From contig NZ_JBHULI010000024.1 in assembly GCF_042684365.1 (NCBI RefSeq), positions 923,832 through 987,831 on the forward strand: a DNA stretch of 64,000 nucleotides, written 5' to 3'. The position numbers and the translations under genes were made by a program. The notes below the pieces were generated by a model. The model saw only the letters and a list, made by a program, of their open reading frames with translations, had not been told where the DNA came from and ran no database searches. Source of the stretch: Gracilimonas halophila. Lineage in GTDB: Bacteria; Bacteroidota; Rhodothermia; Balneolales; Balneolaceae. Positions 33,822-43,267 of this stretch are shown here, in pieces (positions within the stretch are counted from its first letter, which is position 1; each line of letters opens with the position of its first letter).

Positions 33822-35123
33822 ATGTTAGAAACAAAGCCGCGCATTTTAGTTGTGGATGATCACCCTGCGCTTGTAACACTTACAAGGCATAAATTAATTC
33901 AAAAGGGTTACGAAGTACTTACTGCTCAAAATGGCCAAGATGCCCTTGAATTATCGCGAACAGAATATCCTGACCTCATTTTAAGTGATGTGGATATGCC
34001 TGTCATGACTGGGTTTGAGCTTTGCGAACATATCAAAAAAGATTCGCGCCTCAATAAGATCCCTATCATTCTGGTTACATCGATGGTTACCACGGATTAC
34101 ATAATGAAAGGTATAGAGGCCGGGGCCGACAATTATCTTACAAAACCATATGACGACGAAACCCTCTACTCAAAAATCGAACACCTGTTGATCAATCCTC
34201 CGGTTCCTGCAAATGAAACGGAAACAGTAAAGTTAAATATTGAAGGAAAAACGTACAACGTTCAAGCCAATTACTCTCACCTCGTTAACTTGTTGATCTC
34301 TACCTATAAAAACACACTGGCTCAGAATAATCAACTGAGTAAAATGCAAAGTGGATTGAATGCAGCAAACAAGGAGCTCCAACTTACCAAGCAAGAACAC
34401 GAAGAGCTTATTCATAATATCTTTCCGGAGAAAATTGCGGAAAATCTCCTTGCTTACGGAACCGTAACTCCCGAAAGGTATCAGGACTCAACGATCATGT
34501 TTACAGATTTCGAGGGGTTCACTAAAGTTGTACCTCAGCTTAAACCGGAGAAGCTCATTGAAAGCCTCTCTTTTTATTTTGACGAATTTGATGATATCAC
34601 CGCCAAGCATAACATGATCAAGATCAAAACCATTGGCGACAGCTATATGGCTGCCGGCGGACTTCCGAATCGAAATTATACCCATCCGGTTGATGCTATA
34701 TTGGCCGCTTTGAAGATCACTGATTTTGTGCGTAGTTACGGAGAGCGGAATCACAATAACGAAACCCCTTATCTTCCGATCCGCATCGGCATCCACACCG
34801 GAAAAGCCGTAGTTGGAGTGATCGGCAAGAAACGCTTCGCATATGATATCTGGGGTGAGACCGTAAACCTTGCTGCCAGACTTGAACAGCACTCCGGAAA
34901 GAATGCCATCAACATTTCTGAAACCACTTATATGCGCGTTAAAGATTTCTTTGAATGTGAAAGTCGTGGTGATGTAAACACCAAATATACCGGCAAGATC
35001 CCAATGTATTTCGTAAAGCGCATCAAACCGGAGCTTTCGGAGGATGAAGAAGGATTATTCCCAAACCGACTTTTTATTCGCGAATATAACGGTATGGCCA
35101 GAAAGCATAACACCGAAGAGTGA
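33822..35123 (+). CDS. Response regulator with adenylate cyclase output
   Basis: A 433-residue protein: receiver domain (phospho-acceptor Asp56 in SDVDMP, Lys108 in TKPY), a helical linker (about residues 130-205) and a class III cyclase domain (about 220-405). The metal Asp residues are in FTDFEGF (229) and IGDSYM (273); Lys269 and Asp342 (YDIWG) fit ATP rather than GTP choice; Asn349 and Arg353 are the transition-state pair. It should convert phosphorylation into cAMP synthesis in the cytoplasm. No partner kinase is adjacent. Confidence 0.92.
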   Translation: MLETKPRILVVDDHPALVTLTRHKLIQKGYEVLTAQNGQDALELSRTEYPDLILSDVDMPVMTGFELCEHIKKDSRLNKIPIILVTSMVTTDYIMKGIEAGADNYLTKPYDDETLYSKIEHLLINPPVPANETETVKLNIEGKTYNVQANYSHLVNLLISTYKNTLAQNNQLSKMQSGLNAANKELQLTKQEHEELIHNIFPEKIAENLLAYGTVTPERYQDSTIMFTDFEGFTKVVPQLKPEKLIESLSFYFDEFDDITAKHNMIKIKTIGDSYMAAGGLPNRNYTHPVDAILAALKITDFVRSYGERNHNNETPYLPIRIGIHTGKAVVGVIGKKRFAYDIWGETVNLAARLEQHSGKNAINISETTYMRVKDFFECESRGDVNTKYTGKIPMYFVKRIKPELSEDEEGLFPNRLFIREYNGMARKHNTEE

Positions 35124-35184
35124 TCTTAGTTCTTTAGTTACATACTTTATTCTGAATAATTAAATACTAATTCTCATAGCTACC

Positions 35185-36966
35185 ATGAAGAAAGTACTCC
35201 TTACTATTACCTTCACTTTAATTTCCTTTTTACTTTTTGCTCAAACCACTACCAAATACAAGATCTCATTCGATAATGCTGTTCATCATGAAGCAGAGGT
35301 CTCTATTACCTATACAAATCTTGAGAAAAAAGTACTTGAGGTAAGAATGAGCCGTACCTCGCCCGGAAGATACGCCCTTCACGAATTTGCTAAAAATGTA
35401 TATGGAGTGAAGGCTACCGATGGCAATGGCAATGAACTTGAGATCACCCGACCTGATCCCCACCAATGGAACATAAGCGGGCATGATGGAACTGTTGTTT
35501 TTGAGTATACGCTTTTTGCTAACCGGGGTGACGGTACTTACTCTCAGGTCGATGAAACCCATGCTCACCTTAATATGCCGGCAACATTTGCCTGGGCTCG
35601 TGATTATGAACACCGTCCCATAGAGATCGAATTTGATATACGTGAAGACCTAAACTGGAAGATTGCGACTCAGTTAAAACCCCTTGGTGACAATATTTTC
35701 TATGCTGGTGATCTTTATTACTTCCTCGATAGTCCCGTAGAAATTGCTGATTTCCATGAGCGCCAGGAATCTGTTGATGGCCAGCTTATAAAAATGGCCC
35801 TACACACTCCGGCAACCGACTCCGAAGTAGATGAATATTTCGCGAAAGTGATGGCAATCGTAAATGCCCAAAGAGATGTTTTCGGCGAACTGCCTGAATT
35901 TGACTATGATGAATATGTATTCCTTAATTGCTTTATGCCTAATGCCAGCGGTGATGGTATGGAGCATCGTAATTCTACCATCGTCACAAACTCCAAACCA
36001 CTGGATGAACCACTCGGTGAAACCAGTATCGGGACTGTCTCCCATGAATTCATTCATGTTTGGAATGTAGAGCGCATCCGGCCGGCCAGCCTCGAACCCT
36101 TTGATTTCGAAGAAGCTAACATGAGCGGTGAGCTTTGGTTTGCCGAAGGCTTCACCAGCTATTATACCAATTTGATCTTAGCAAGAGCTGGGATCCGAAC
36201 AGAAACTGAATATGTAGAAGGACTTGCCGGAGGACTCAATTATGTTTTCAATCATCCCGGACGCCGATATTTTAGTCCGGTTGAAATGAGCTACCAGGCT
36301 CCCTTTGTAGATGCCGCTCGCTCTGTAGATCCGGTGAACCGGGAAAACACCTTTATCTCCTATTACACCTATGGTAGTGTATTGGGATTGGCACTCGACC
36401 TTTCTCTGCGAAATTTAGACGGAGACAAAAACCTGGACGACTTCATGAAATTGGTCTGGCAGGAATTTGGCAAAACAGAAGTACCCTATACCAACCGTGA
36501 TATTGAAGCCACACTTGCACAATATGCCGGTAAAGACTTCGCCACCGAGTTTTTCAGCAAGTATATTTTTGACAGCCAGATGCCTGATTATGATCGGCTC
36601 TTTGAAAGCGTTGGGGTAGATTTCGGGAAAGCAAACCCCGGAAAAGCAAGTTTAGGCACAAATGTCCGCATTCAAAATGGGGTAGGAATCTTAACCTCGA
36701 ATGCTATCAAAGACTCCCCGATCTATGAAGCAGGAATATCAGGAGCTGACGAGATCATTTCCATTGGAGGTATAAGACTGAGCACTGTTGAGAGTGTAGA
36801 CGACATTTTAACAAACTATAAGCCTGGTGATGAGGTAGAGATCGTTTTTGATCGATGGGGAGAACAAAAAACTGCTGTTGTTACTTTAGGTGAAGATCAG
36901 CGTTATAAAACAAGCATTAGCAACTCTTCCCAAAGTGATCGCTCTAGCTGGATCCAAGCAAACTAA
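35185..36966 (+). CDS. M61-family metallopeptidase with PDZ domain
   Basis: A 593-residue secreted peptidase with a signal peptide (residues 1-19, ending LLFAQ), an N-terminal beta domain, the zinc motif HEFIH (in TVSHEFIHVWNVE), the downstream Glu in FAEGFTSYYT and a C-terminal PDZ domain (VGILTSNAIKDSPIYEAG). Family members are glycyl aminopeptidases or related exopeptidases of the periplasm. It has its own hairpin after the stop and seems monocistronic. Confidence 0.92.
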   Translation: MKKVLLTITFTLISFLLFAQTTTKYKISFDNAVHHEAEVSITYTNLEKKVLEVRMSRTSPGRYALHEFAKNVYGVKATDGNGNELEITRPDPHQWNISGHDGTVVFEYTLFANRGDGTYSQVDETHAHLNMPATFAWARDYEHRPIEIEFDIREDLNWKIATQLKPLGDNIFYAGDLYYFLDSPVEIADFHERQESVDGQLIKMALHTPATDSEVDEYFAKVMAIVNAQRDVFGELPEFDYDEYVFLNCFMPNASGDGMEHRNSTIVTNSKPLDEPLGETSIGTVSHEFIHVWNVERIRPASLEPFDFEEANMSGELWFAEGFTSYYTNLILARAGIRTETEYVEGLAGGLNYVFNHPGRRYFSPVEMSYQAPFVDAARSVDPVNRENTFISYYTYGSVLGLALDLSLRNLDGDKNLDDFMKLVWQEFGKTEVPYTNRDIEATLAQYAGKDFATEFFSKYIFDSQMPDYDRLFESVGVDFGKANPGKASLGTNVRIQNGVGILTSNAIKDSPIYEAGISGADEIISIGGIRLSTVESVDDILTNYKPGDEVEIVFDRWGEQKTAVVTLGEDQRYKTSISNSSQSDRSSWIQAN

Positions 36967-36978
36967 TTTCATTTTTAA

Positions 36979-37019
36979 GCAAGGTTCAACAATCCAAACT
37001 AATTCCTCTTGAACCTTGC
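36979..37019 (+). terminator. Hairpin after M61 peptidase gene
   Basis: Perfect 11-bp arms GCAAGGTTCAA/TTGAACCTTGC (36979-36989 and 37009-37019) with a 19-nt loop, 12 nt past the stop. There is no T-run, so it may act as a 3' end stabiliser. Confidence 0.55.
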
Positions 37020-37115
37020 ACCTAACACTTCAAACCTTTTATAAAAAGGAATGAAGCTTTTCCTTCAGCTGTTTTGTATTTTTCGAAGTTCTGAAATCTT
37101 AAAATCCGAGAGACT

Positions 37116-39953
37116 TTGCAGCATAACATTGTAGTACGCGGCGCCCGCGAACACAACCTCAAAAATATTGACATAGACATTCCCCGTGATCAGCTCGTGG
37201 TTATAACCGGACTCTCCGGTTCAGGAAAATCATCACTGGCTTTTGATACCATCTACGCTGAAGGTCAGCGCCGGTTTTTGGAATCCCTCTCCGCTTACGC
37301 GCGTCAGTTTCTCGGGATGATGGAAAGGCCAGCCGTAGATTTCATCGACGGCCTTTCACCTGTCATTTCCATTGATCAGAAAACAACCAACAGAAATCCT
37401 CGTTCAACGGTCGGCACGGTAACTGAGATCTATGATTTTCTGCGACTATTGTACGCCCGAATCGGCGTTCCCTATTCCTACAAAACAGGAAATAAGATGG
37501 AAAAGCAATCAGCCGATCAGGTTGTTGCTTCAATAATGGATATGCCTGAAGGAACCAAAGCCTATTGCCTGGCTCCTGTGGTACGCGGACGTAAAGGACA
37601 TTATCGCGAGCTTTTTGAACAAACCATAAAGCAGGGATTTGTAAGTGCCCGTATTGACGGTGAGTTTCATGACCTCGAAAAAGATATGAAGCTGGATCGG
37701 TACAAGACACACAATATTGAAATTGTAGTAGATCGGTTTGTCATCTCTCAAAAAAGTGAAAAACGAATAGCTGAAAGTATCCGTCTCGCTCTTGAAATGG
37801 CGGATGGAAACGTGATCCTTGCCATTAAAGATGGTGATGAAGTATCAGACAAACTTTATTCCCAAAATCTTTTTGATCCTGAAAGCGGGATCGCCTACGA
37901 AGATCCTGCTCCTAACCTGTTCTCCTTTAATTCACCTTATGGAAATTGTAAAGAGTGTGAAGGGTTGGGATATACCTATGATGTAAGCTGGGACCTCCTC
38001 GTTCCGAATAAAGAACAGAGTATAGCCGACGGCGGGATTCGTTTTCTGGGTGCTCCACGAGATATTTTCGTCTTCAAACAACTCAAAGCCATTTTAGATT
38101 CTTTCGAACTGGATTTTGAAACTCCGTTTAAAAAATTCCCAGACGAAGCACTGGATATCATCATGCACGGCAGCGGGGATAAAAAATATTCCGTCAGCTA
38201 TGACTTCAAAGATAATTCTGTTACCTACAAACATAAGTTTGAAGGACTGAGAAACACCATTATTGATCAGTATCATAACAGTAAATCCAATAAGCAGCGC
38301 GATAAGGCAAAGGCCTTTATGGACAAGGTTACCTGCCCCGAATGTAATGGAGGCCGGCTAAACAAAGAAGCGCTCTCTTATAAGATCGATGGGTTCAATA
38401 TCCACGACCTCGTTCAAAAAGATATTCAGGATCTCCGTGATACACTCTACGGCATCACACTGAATGAAAGACAGCAAACCATCGGTAATCAGGTATTAAA
38501 GGAAATTAGGGATCGACTGGATTTTCTACTGAATGTGGGATTGACTTATTTGTCACTTGACCGTGAAGCTCAAACCTTGAGTGGAGGTGAAGCTCAGCGT
38601 ATTCGCCTGGCAACTCAGATCGGAACGCAGTTAGTGGGAGTCCTCTATATATTGGATGAGCCTAGTATTGGCTTGCATCAACGCGATAACATCAAGCTCA
38701 TCAAATCACTTGAAACTTTGCGGGATCTTGGAAACTCCGTGCTTGTTGTGGAGCATGACCGGGAGACCATAGAACATGCCGATTTTGTGGTGGATATGGG
38801 GCCAGGCGCCGGAGTGAATGGCGGACACATAGTAACTTCAGGAAAACCCGCCGAATTAGATCCCGAATCCGATACGGCCAAGTTCCTTAGAGATGAAGAA
38901 GTTGTAGCCATTCCTGAAAAAAGACGGAATGGAAATAAAAAATCCATCAAATTAAAGAACACGCGCGGACACAATCTGAAAAATCAGGATGCTGAAATTC
39001 CATTGGGGCGATTTATTTCAGTCACAGGAGTGAGTGGCAGCGGTAAGAGTTCCCTGATCAATCAGACATTGGTTCCGATCCTTTCCAACTATTTCTATAA
39101 ATCGAAAACAGTACCTCTGCCCTACGATTCCATAGAAGGCATTGATAATGTTGACAAGATCATTTCTATCGACCAAAGTCCGATAGGCCGAACACCGCGA
39201 TCAAACCCCGGCACATACACTAAAGTATTTGACCATATCCGGCGACTATTTGCAGAATTACCCGAATCCAAAATTCGCGGATATGATCAGGGGCGGTTTT
39301 CATTCAACGTAAAAGGCGGACGTTGTGAATCCTGTAATGGAGACGGTGTTCGAAAAATTGAAATGAATTTCCTTCCTGATGTATATGTAACCTGCGAAAC
39401 CTGTAACGGAAAACGCTACAACCGCGAAACCCTTGAGATCTATTACAGAGGGAAAAATATCTCTGATGTACTCAAAATGCCTATCAGTCAGGCTGCCGAA
39501 TTTTTTGATGCCCAGCCTGCCATCAGCCGAATTCTTGGAACCCTTAATGATGTAGGCCTGGGATACCTAACCATGGGGCAATCATCCACTACCCTTTCCG
39601 GAGGTGAAGCACAGCGTATCAAACTGGCTCGTGAACTCTCCAAAGTGGGAACCGGCGACACCTTATATGTAATGGATGAGCCAACCACGGGGCTTCATTT
39701 TCAGGATGTACGCATGCTGGTGGATGTAATACAACGCTTGGTTGATAAAGGAAATACCGTGATCGTGATCGAGCATAACCTCGACCTGATCAAGGCAGCC
39801 GACTGGATCATCGATCTTGGTCCTGAAGGTGGAGCCGGTGGCGGTGAGATCATAGCAACGGGCACACCTGAGCAAATAGCTGAAGTTGACATTTCGTACA
39901 CCGGGAAGTTCTTGAAAGAGGAATTTTACCGACTGGAGAAGCAACCTGCGTAG
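37116..39953 (+). CDS. uvrA: Excinuclease ABC subunit UvrA
   Basis: Damage-recognition ATPase of nucleotide excision repair, 945 residues. It shows two ABC halves with Walker A GLSGSGKSS and GVSGSGKSS, ABC signatures LSGGEAQRIRLA and LSGGEAQRIKLA, and two zinc modules (CKECEGLG with CPECNGG; CESCNGDG with CETCNGK). The start is TTG at 37116, which gives the canonical N-terminus IVVRGAREHNLKNID at residue 4. It converges with the dehydrogenase gene. Confidence 0.97.
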   Translation: MQHNIVVRGAREHNLKNIDIDIPRDQLVVITGLSGSGKSSLAFDTIYAEGQRRFLESLSAYARQFLGMMERPAVDFIDGLSPVISIDQKTTNRNPRSTVGTVTEIYDFLRLLYARIGVPYSYKTGNKMEKQSADQVVASIMDMPEGTKAYCLAPVVRGRKGHYRELFEQTIKQGFVSARIDGEFHDLEKDMKLDRYKTHNIEIVVDRFVISQKSEKRIAESIRLALEMADGNVILAIKDGDEVSDKLYSQNLFDPESGIAYEDPAPNLFSFNSPYGNCKECEGLGYTYDVSWDLLVPNKEQSIADGGIRFLGAPRDIFVFKQLKAILDSFELDFETPFKKFPDEALDIIMHGSGDKKYSVSYDFKDNSVTYKHKFEGLRNTIIDQYHNSKSNKQRDKAKAFMDKVTCPECNGGRLNKEALSYKIDGFNIHDLVQKDIQDLRDTLYGITLNERQQTIGNQVLKEIRDRLDFLLNVGLTYLSLDREAQTLSGGEAQRIRLATQIGTQLVGVLYILDEPSIGLHQRDNIKLIKSLETLRDLGNSVLVVEHDRETIEHADFVVDMGPGAGVNGGHIVTSGKPAELDPESDTAKFLRDEEVVAIPEKRRNGNKKSIKLKNTRGHNLKNQDAEIPLGRFISVTGVSGSGKSSLINQTLVPILSNYFYKSKTVPLPYDSIEGIDNVDKIISIDQSPIGRTPRSNPGTYTKVFDHIRRLFAELPESKIRGYDQGRFSFNVKGGRCESCNGDGVRKIEMNFLPDVYVTCETCNGKRYNRETLEIYYRGKNISDVLKMPISQAAEFFDAQPAISRILGTLNDVGLGYLTMGQSSTTLSGGEAQRIKLARELSKVGTGDTLYVMDEPTTGLHFQDVRMLVDVIQRLVDKGNTVIVIEHNLDLIKAADWIIDLGPEGGAGGGEIIATGTPEQIAEVDISYTGKFLKEEFYRLEKQPA

Positions 39954-39967
39954 TTCTTCACTTAGCC

Positions 39968-40882
39968 TTAATTCACTTCATCAATTGCCTTTCTTAAAAC
40001 ATCGGCGGAGTGCATAAAGCGTTCTTTCTCTTTTTCACTCATTTTAATTTCCACGATCTGCTCTACCCCATCTGAGGTAATTAGAGAAGGAAGTGAAATT
40101 GCTACATCCTCCAGTTCAAACGGCCCCTTTTGTACAGTTGATACCGTTACGATCCTTCGTTCGTTCCTCATGATCCATTTTAACAAGGTCGCCGTTACCA
40201 ATCCGATGGCATGATTTGTAGCTCCTTTTCGCTTGATGATCTCATATGCTGCTTTCTGTACTTTTTCACTGATCTCCTGTTCATATTCCGGCTTCCACAT
40301 ATCCCACTTTCGCAGATACTCTCCGCCTATATCAGCTCCCGACCACAGCACAACTTCACTGTCGCCATGTTCCCCAACCACATAGGCATGAATACTTTTC
40401 GGGTCGATACTTATTTTAGTGCCTATCATATCACGCAGCCTGGCAGTATCTAAAAATGTACCGGTCCCGATCACTTTGTGTTTTGGAATACCTGTAAATT
40501 TCTGATAGTAATAAGTGAGCACATCAACAGGATTGGATACAATCACCAATATTCCTTTATATCCTTTTAGCTTCTCGGAGATATCCTTAGCTATTTTGAT
40601 GTTATCATTAAGGAGATCCAGACGGGTTTCGTCTCCGCTTCCCCCACGCCCGGCTGTAATAACAATGGCTTCACAGTCCAGCATCTCCTCTACTTCCACT
40701 GCCCGAACTTTTGCACTGGGATAAAATGAAGAACCATGATTCAGATCCATAGCTTCGCCTTCAGCAATTTCCTTTTTCACATCATTGACAAGTAAATCTT
40801 TAGAGATGCCCCGGTTCAATATGCTGATGGCTGTACTGGCTCCAACCCATCCCATTCCAATTATACCAATTGAGCTTTTCAT
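39968..40882 (-). CDS. Lactate/malate dehydrogenase-family 2-hydroxyacid dehydrogenase
   Basis: NAD-dependent dehydrogenase of about 304 residues. The Rossmann motif IGIIGMGWVGAS, SNPVDVLTYY, LDTARLRD (Arg171 in LDH numbering) and the catalytic His in GEHGDSE are present. The specificity loop reads TAGRGGSGDETR; by alignment to bacterial LDH the residue-102 position is Gly, not Gln (lactate) or Arg (malate), so the substrate is uncertain. ATG 40882 is preferred over a start at 40915 because the Rossmann strand then begins at residue 4. Confidence 0.85.
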   Translation of the reverse strand: MKSSIGIIGMGWVGASTAISILNRGISKDLLVNDVKKEIAEGEAMDLNHGSSFYPSAKVRAVEVEEMLDCEAIVITAGRGGSGDETRLDLLNDNIKIAKDISEKLKGYKGILVIVSNPVDVLTYYYQKFTGIPKHKVIGTGTFLDTARLRDMIGTKISIDPKSIHAYVVGEHGDSEVVLWSGADIGGEYLRKWDMWKPEYEQEISEKVQKAAYEIIKRKGATNHAIGLVTATLLKWIMRNERRIVTVSTVQKGPFELEDVAISLPSLITSDGVEQIVEIKMSEKEKERFMHSADVLRKAIDEVN

Positions 40883-40915
40883 CCTGATGATACTCCAATA
40901 GTTTAAATTTATCAA

Positions 40916-41471
40916 TTATAAGGATTATCGTCCTAATACGCTTTTCCTGCTATATTTTATCCCTATTGATGATATCATATTCGATTCATTCTGTAAAAAG
41001 CCCGTCATTAGCCTATACTTCATAAAAAAACTTGTAATTACTATTTAGCTAAATAACAAACAAGGCATTATATAATTGAGTCTTATATCAAAAATATTCG
41101 CCTTTTCTATAGTAGTGTTAATTTTTTTTGTATATTTAGTATGACTAAGTCCACCCAAACTTAGTTATATGGTTAATACCTAACTTGTACCTAAAAAGAG
41201 AGAAGCTAAAGCTTTTCTCTTTTTTTTATACCACGCTTATTGTATAACATTGAAATTAGTTTAGAACCTTATTCTCTATTCAATAGTTCATTTCTAATTT
41301 TTACAAATTTCTAATCTGAATATTGGGTCATTTTATGCAAAAAATAGCCCTTAATTGAATTTAATGATGAAAAAATAAGACACTTCCTTTAGGTTAAATT
41401 CTGCTAGCTATTTGTCCTAAGTACACTATAGTAAAAATGTTGCAGATATTGGTCAATTATTCAAACAAACA
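40916..41471. other. 556-bp AT-rich gap between dehydrogenase and regulator genes
   Basis: No coding frame of note. It holds the divergent upstream regions of the dehydrogenase and the first response regulator and a candidate short transcript with its own terminator at about 41140-41228. The remainder is AT-rich without clear repeats. Confidence 0.6.
41140..41228 (+). ncRNA. Candidate small RNA with intrinsic terminator
   Basis: A 7-bp hairpin ACTAAGT/ACTTAGT (41144-41150, 41159-41165) is followed by a 10-bp terminator stem (41197-41206, 41211-41220, one mismatch) and a T-run to 41227. No open frame precedes the terminator, so a short non-coding transcript is plausible. The upstream TATATTTAG (41131-41139) resembles a weak -7 element. 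Confidence 0.4.
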
Positions 41472-42524
41472 ATGAGCGAAAGCACGTCAGGCTATTTAAA
41501 TGACTTCCACCAGATATTAGTTGTTGATGATGATGATTTAGTTCTTCAGTCTATCACTGATGTATTAGGTGATGCCGGTTACCTTGTTCACACGGCAAAA
41601 AATGGCACTGAAGCTTTAAATAAAATCAATGACCCAAAAACCCATTATGATTTGGTCATAAGTGACATTGCCATGCCCAATCTCTCCGGCTTTGATTTAC
41701 TTAAAAAAGCTAATTCTAGTCCTAATAGATATTACATTCCATTTATACTTCTTTCAGCCAATAATAATAAAGAGTTTGTTAAAAAAGGGTTCAAGAATGG
41801 GGCTGTTGAGTTTTTAGACAAACCATTTAACAATGCTGAACTTCTTAAAAGTATAGATGATGTTCTAATTAATGAACAAGCAACAAATAATAGGAATGTG
41901 GCGCGAATTAAAAAACTGAATGGATTGCAAGATACCATTCAAAAGCTTAACCATTTAAATTCTCATAAATTAAGGCACAGTAACTCAAAAGTACTGCATA
42001 TAATTGAAATGGTAAAGCATGACCAACTTGACATCGAAAAAGCCTTTGATCTTATTGGTGAAATGGGTATTGAAATTGACCAGTACAGTAAAAAAATTCA
42101 AAAAATCATGGATGACAGATTAGAAAAACTAAAACAGAAATTATCCCTTATAAAAATAGATCGTAAATCAATATTATGGTTTATTGACGATGATGAATTA
42201 ACAAATATACTTCATTCGCGAATAATGGAACTATTACTAAATATTCATATTCATACTTTTTTAGATCCAAAAGAGGCTGTTGAACAATTAGAACAATCAA
42301 ACAGACCTCCTGATGTGATTTTTTTAGATTTGAATATGCCCGGAATCTCAGGCTTTGATTTCTTAGACATAATGAAAGAGAAAAATTTCAACATACCGGT
42401 TGTCATATTAAGCTCTTCTATTCAAAAATCAGATATCGATAGATCTTTATTGTATGACAATGTTGTCACCTACTTGAATAAACCATTAAATAAAAAGACA
42501 TTAACGTTATTGACGAATGAGTAG
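41472..42524 (+). CDS. Dual-receiver response regulator with DHp-like linker
   Basis: A 350-residue protein with two receiver domains: residues 12-130 (Asp65 in VISDIAMP, Lys117 in LDKPF) and about 233-348 (Asp286 in FLDLNMPG, Lys337 in LNKPLN). Between them is a helical region with LNSHKLRHS (about 162-170), which looks like the dimerisation/His-phosphorylation helix of Bacteroidota kinases but has no ATPase domain after it. It could act as a phosphorelay hub. It overlaps the next gene by 8 nt and is the first of a three-gene signalling operon. Confidence 0.88.
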   Translation: MSESTSGYLNDFHQILVVDDDDLVLQSITDVLGDAGYLVHTAKNGTEALNKINDPKTHYDLVISDIAMPNLSGFDLLKKANSSPNRYYIPFILLSANNNKEFVKKGFKNGAVEFLDKPFNNAELLKSIDDVLINEQATNNRNVARIKKLNGLQDTIQKLNHLNSHKLRHSNSKVLHIIEMVKHDQLDIEKAFDLIGEMGIEIDQYSKKIQKIMDDRLEKLKQKLSLIKIDRKSILWFIDDDELTNILHSRIMELLLNIHIHTFLDPKEAVEQLEQSNRPPDVIFLDLNMPGISGFDFLDIMKEKNFNIPVVILSSSIQKSDIDRSLLYDNVVTYLNKPLNKKTLTLLTNE

Positions 42525-43263
42525 TAAAATATTAATAATAGACGATAATACTGATTTTGCTGAGTCCATTGCTGATGTTCTTAAGATGAGTGGCTATGAA
42601 ACTGAAATTGCATCAAATGGTAAAGAAGCCTTAAAGAAGATTTGGCTAAACAAGTACAACCTTATTTTATTGGATATTAACATGCCTGAAATGAGCGGCA
42701 AAGGCTTCATGGAAAAATTAAATCAGCAAAAATATTCAATGCCTACTATCGTGGTTTCCGGAATGGATATCAATGAAATAAAAAACTACTTCTTCGAGCA
42801 GGGTGCTATTAGCTATTTGAAAAAACCCTTCAATAATAGCACTCTGATAAGTTTGGTAAAAAATACGTTAAATCTGACTAATAGAATCTCCATCGACAAA
42901 AAATCCTCCGATCTTGGCATTTCAGTCAATGATCTCATTCAAAATTATCATTCACTAGGAATAGAAGATCAAGAATTCATTGATGATCTATTAAAGATCG
43001 TACACAAACACATGTTGAATAATCAATTCAGTGTAAAGTTTGTTTCAGAAAAAATTAGTTATTCAAGACGTCAGTTCAATAGAAAGGTTAAAAAGTATTT
43101 TAATAAAACACCCCATGAGGTTCTTTCTATTCTTCGTTTCAAAATGATCCATAATCTTATCGTTAATAATGATCTTAGTCTGTCGGAAGTCAGTGAAAAA
43201 TTAGGCTTCAGTTCATCTTATTACTTCAAAAAGCTTTACGAGAAATATATAAATCAATCATAA
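42517..43263 (+). CDS. Response regulator with AraC-type DNA-binding domain
   Basis: A 248-residue regulator: receiver at residues 3-120 (Asp53 in LLDINMP, Lys103 in LKKPF) and a C-terminal AraC/XylS helix-turn-helix (about 165-245) with FSVKFVSEKISYSRRQFNRK and SLSEVSEKLGFSSSYYFKKL. It should bind DNA as the output of the operon. It overlaps the upstream dual-receiver gene and ends just before the kinase gene; targets are unknown, but the fibre operon 15 kb away on the opposite strand is a candidate. Confidence 0.92.
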   Translation: MSSKILIIDDNTDFAESIADVLKMSGYETEIASNGKEALKKIWLNKYNLILLDINMPEMSGKGFMEKLNQQKYSMPTIVVSGMDINEIKNYFFEQGAISYLKKPFNNSTLISLVKNTLNLTNRISIDKKSSDLGISVNDLIQNYHSLGIEDQEFIDDLLKIVHKHMLNNQFSVKFVSEKISYSRRQFNRKVKKYFNKTPHEVLSILRFKMIHNLIVNNDLSLSEVSEKLGFSSSYYFKKLYEKYINQS

Positions 43264-43267
43264 TTTG

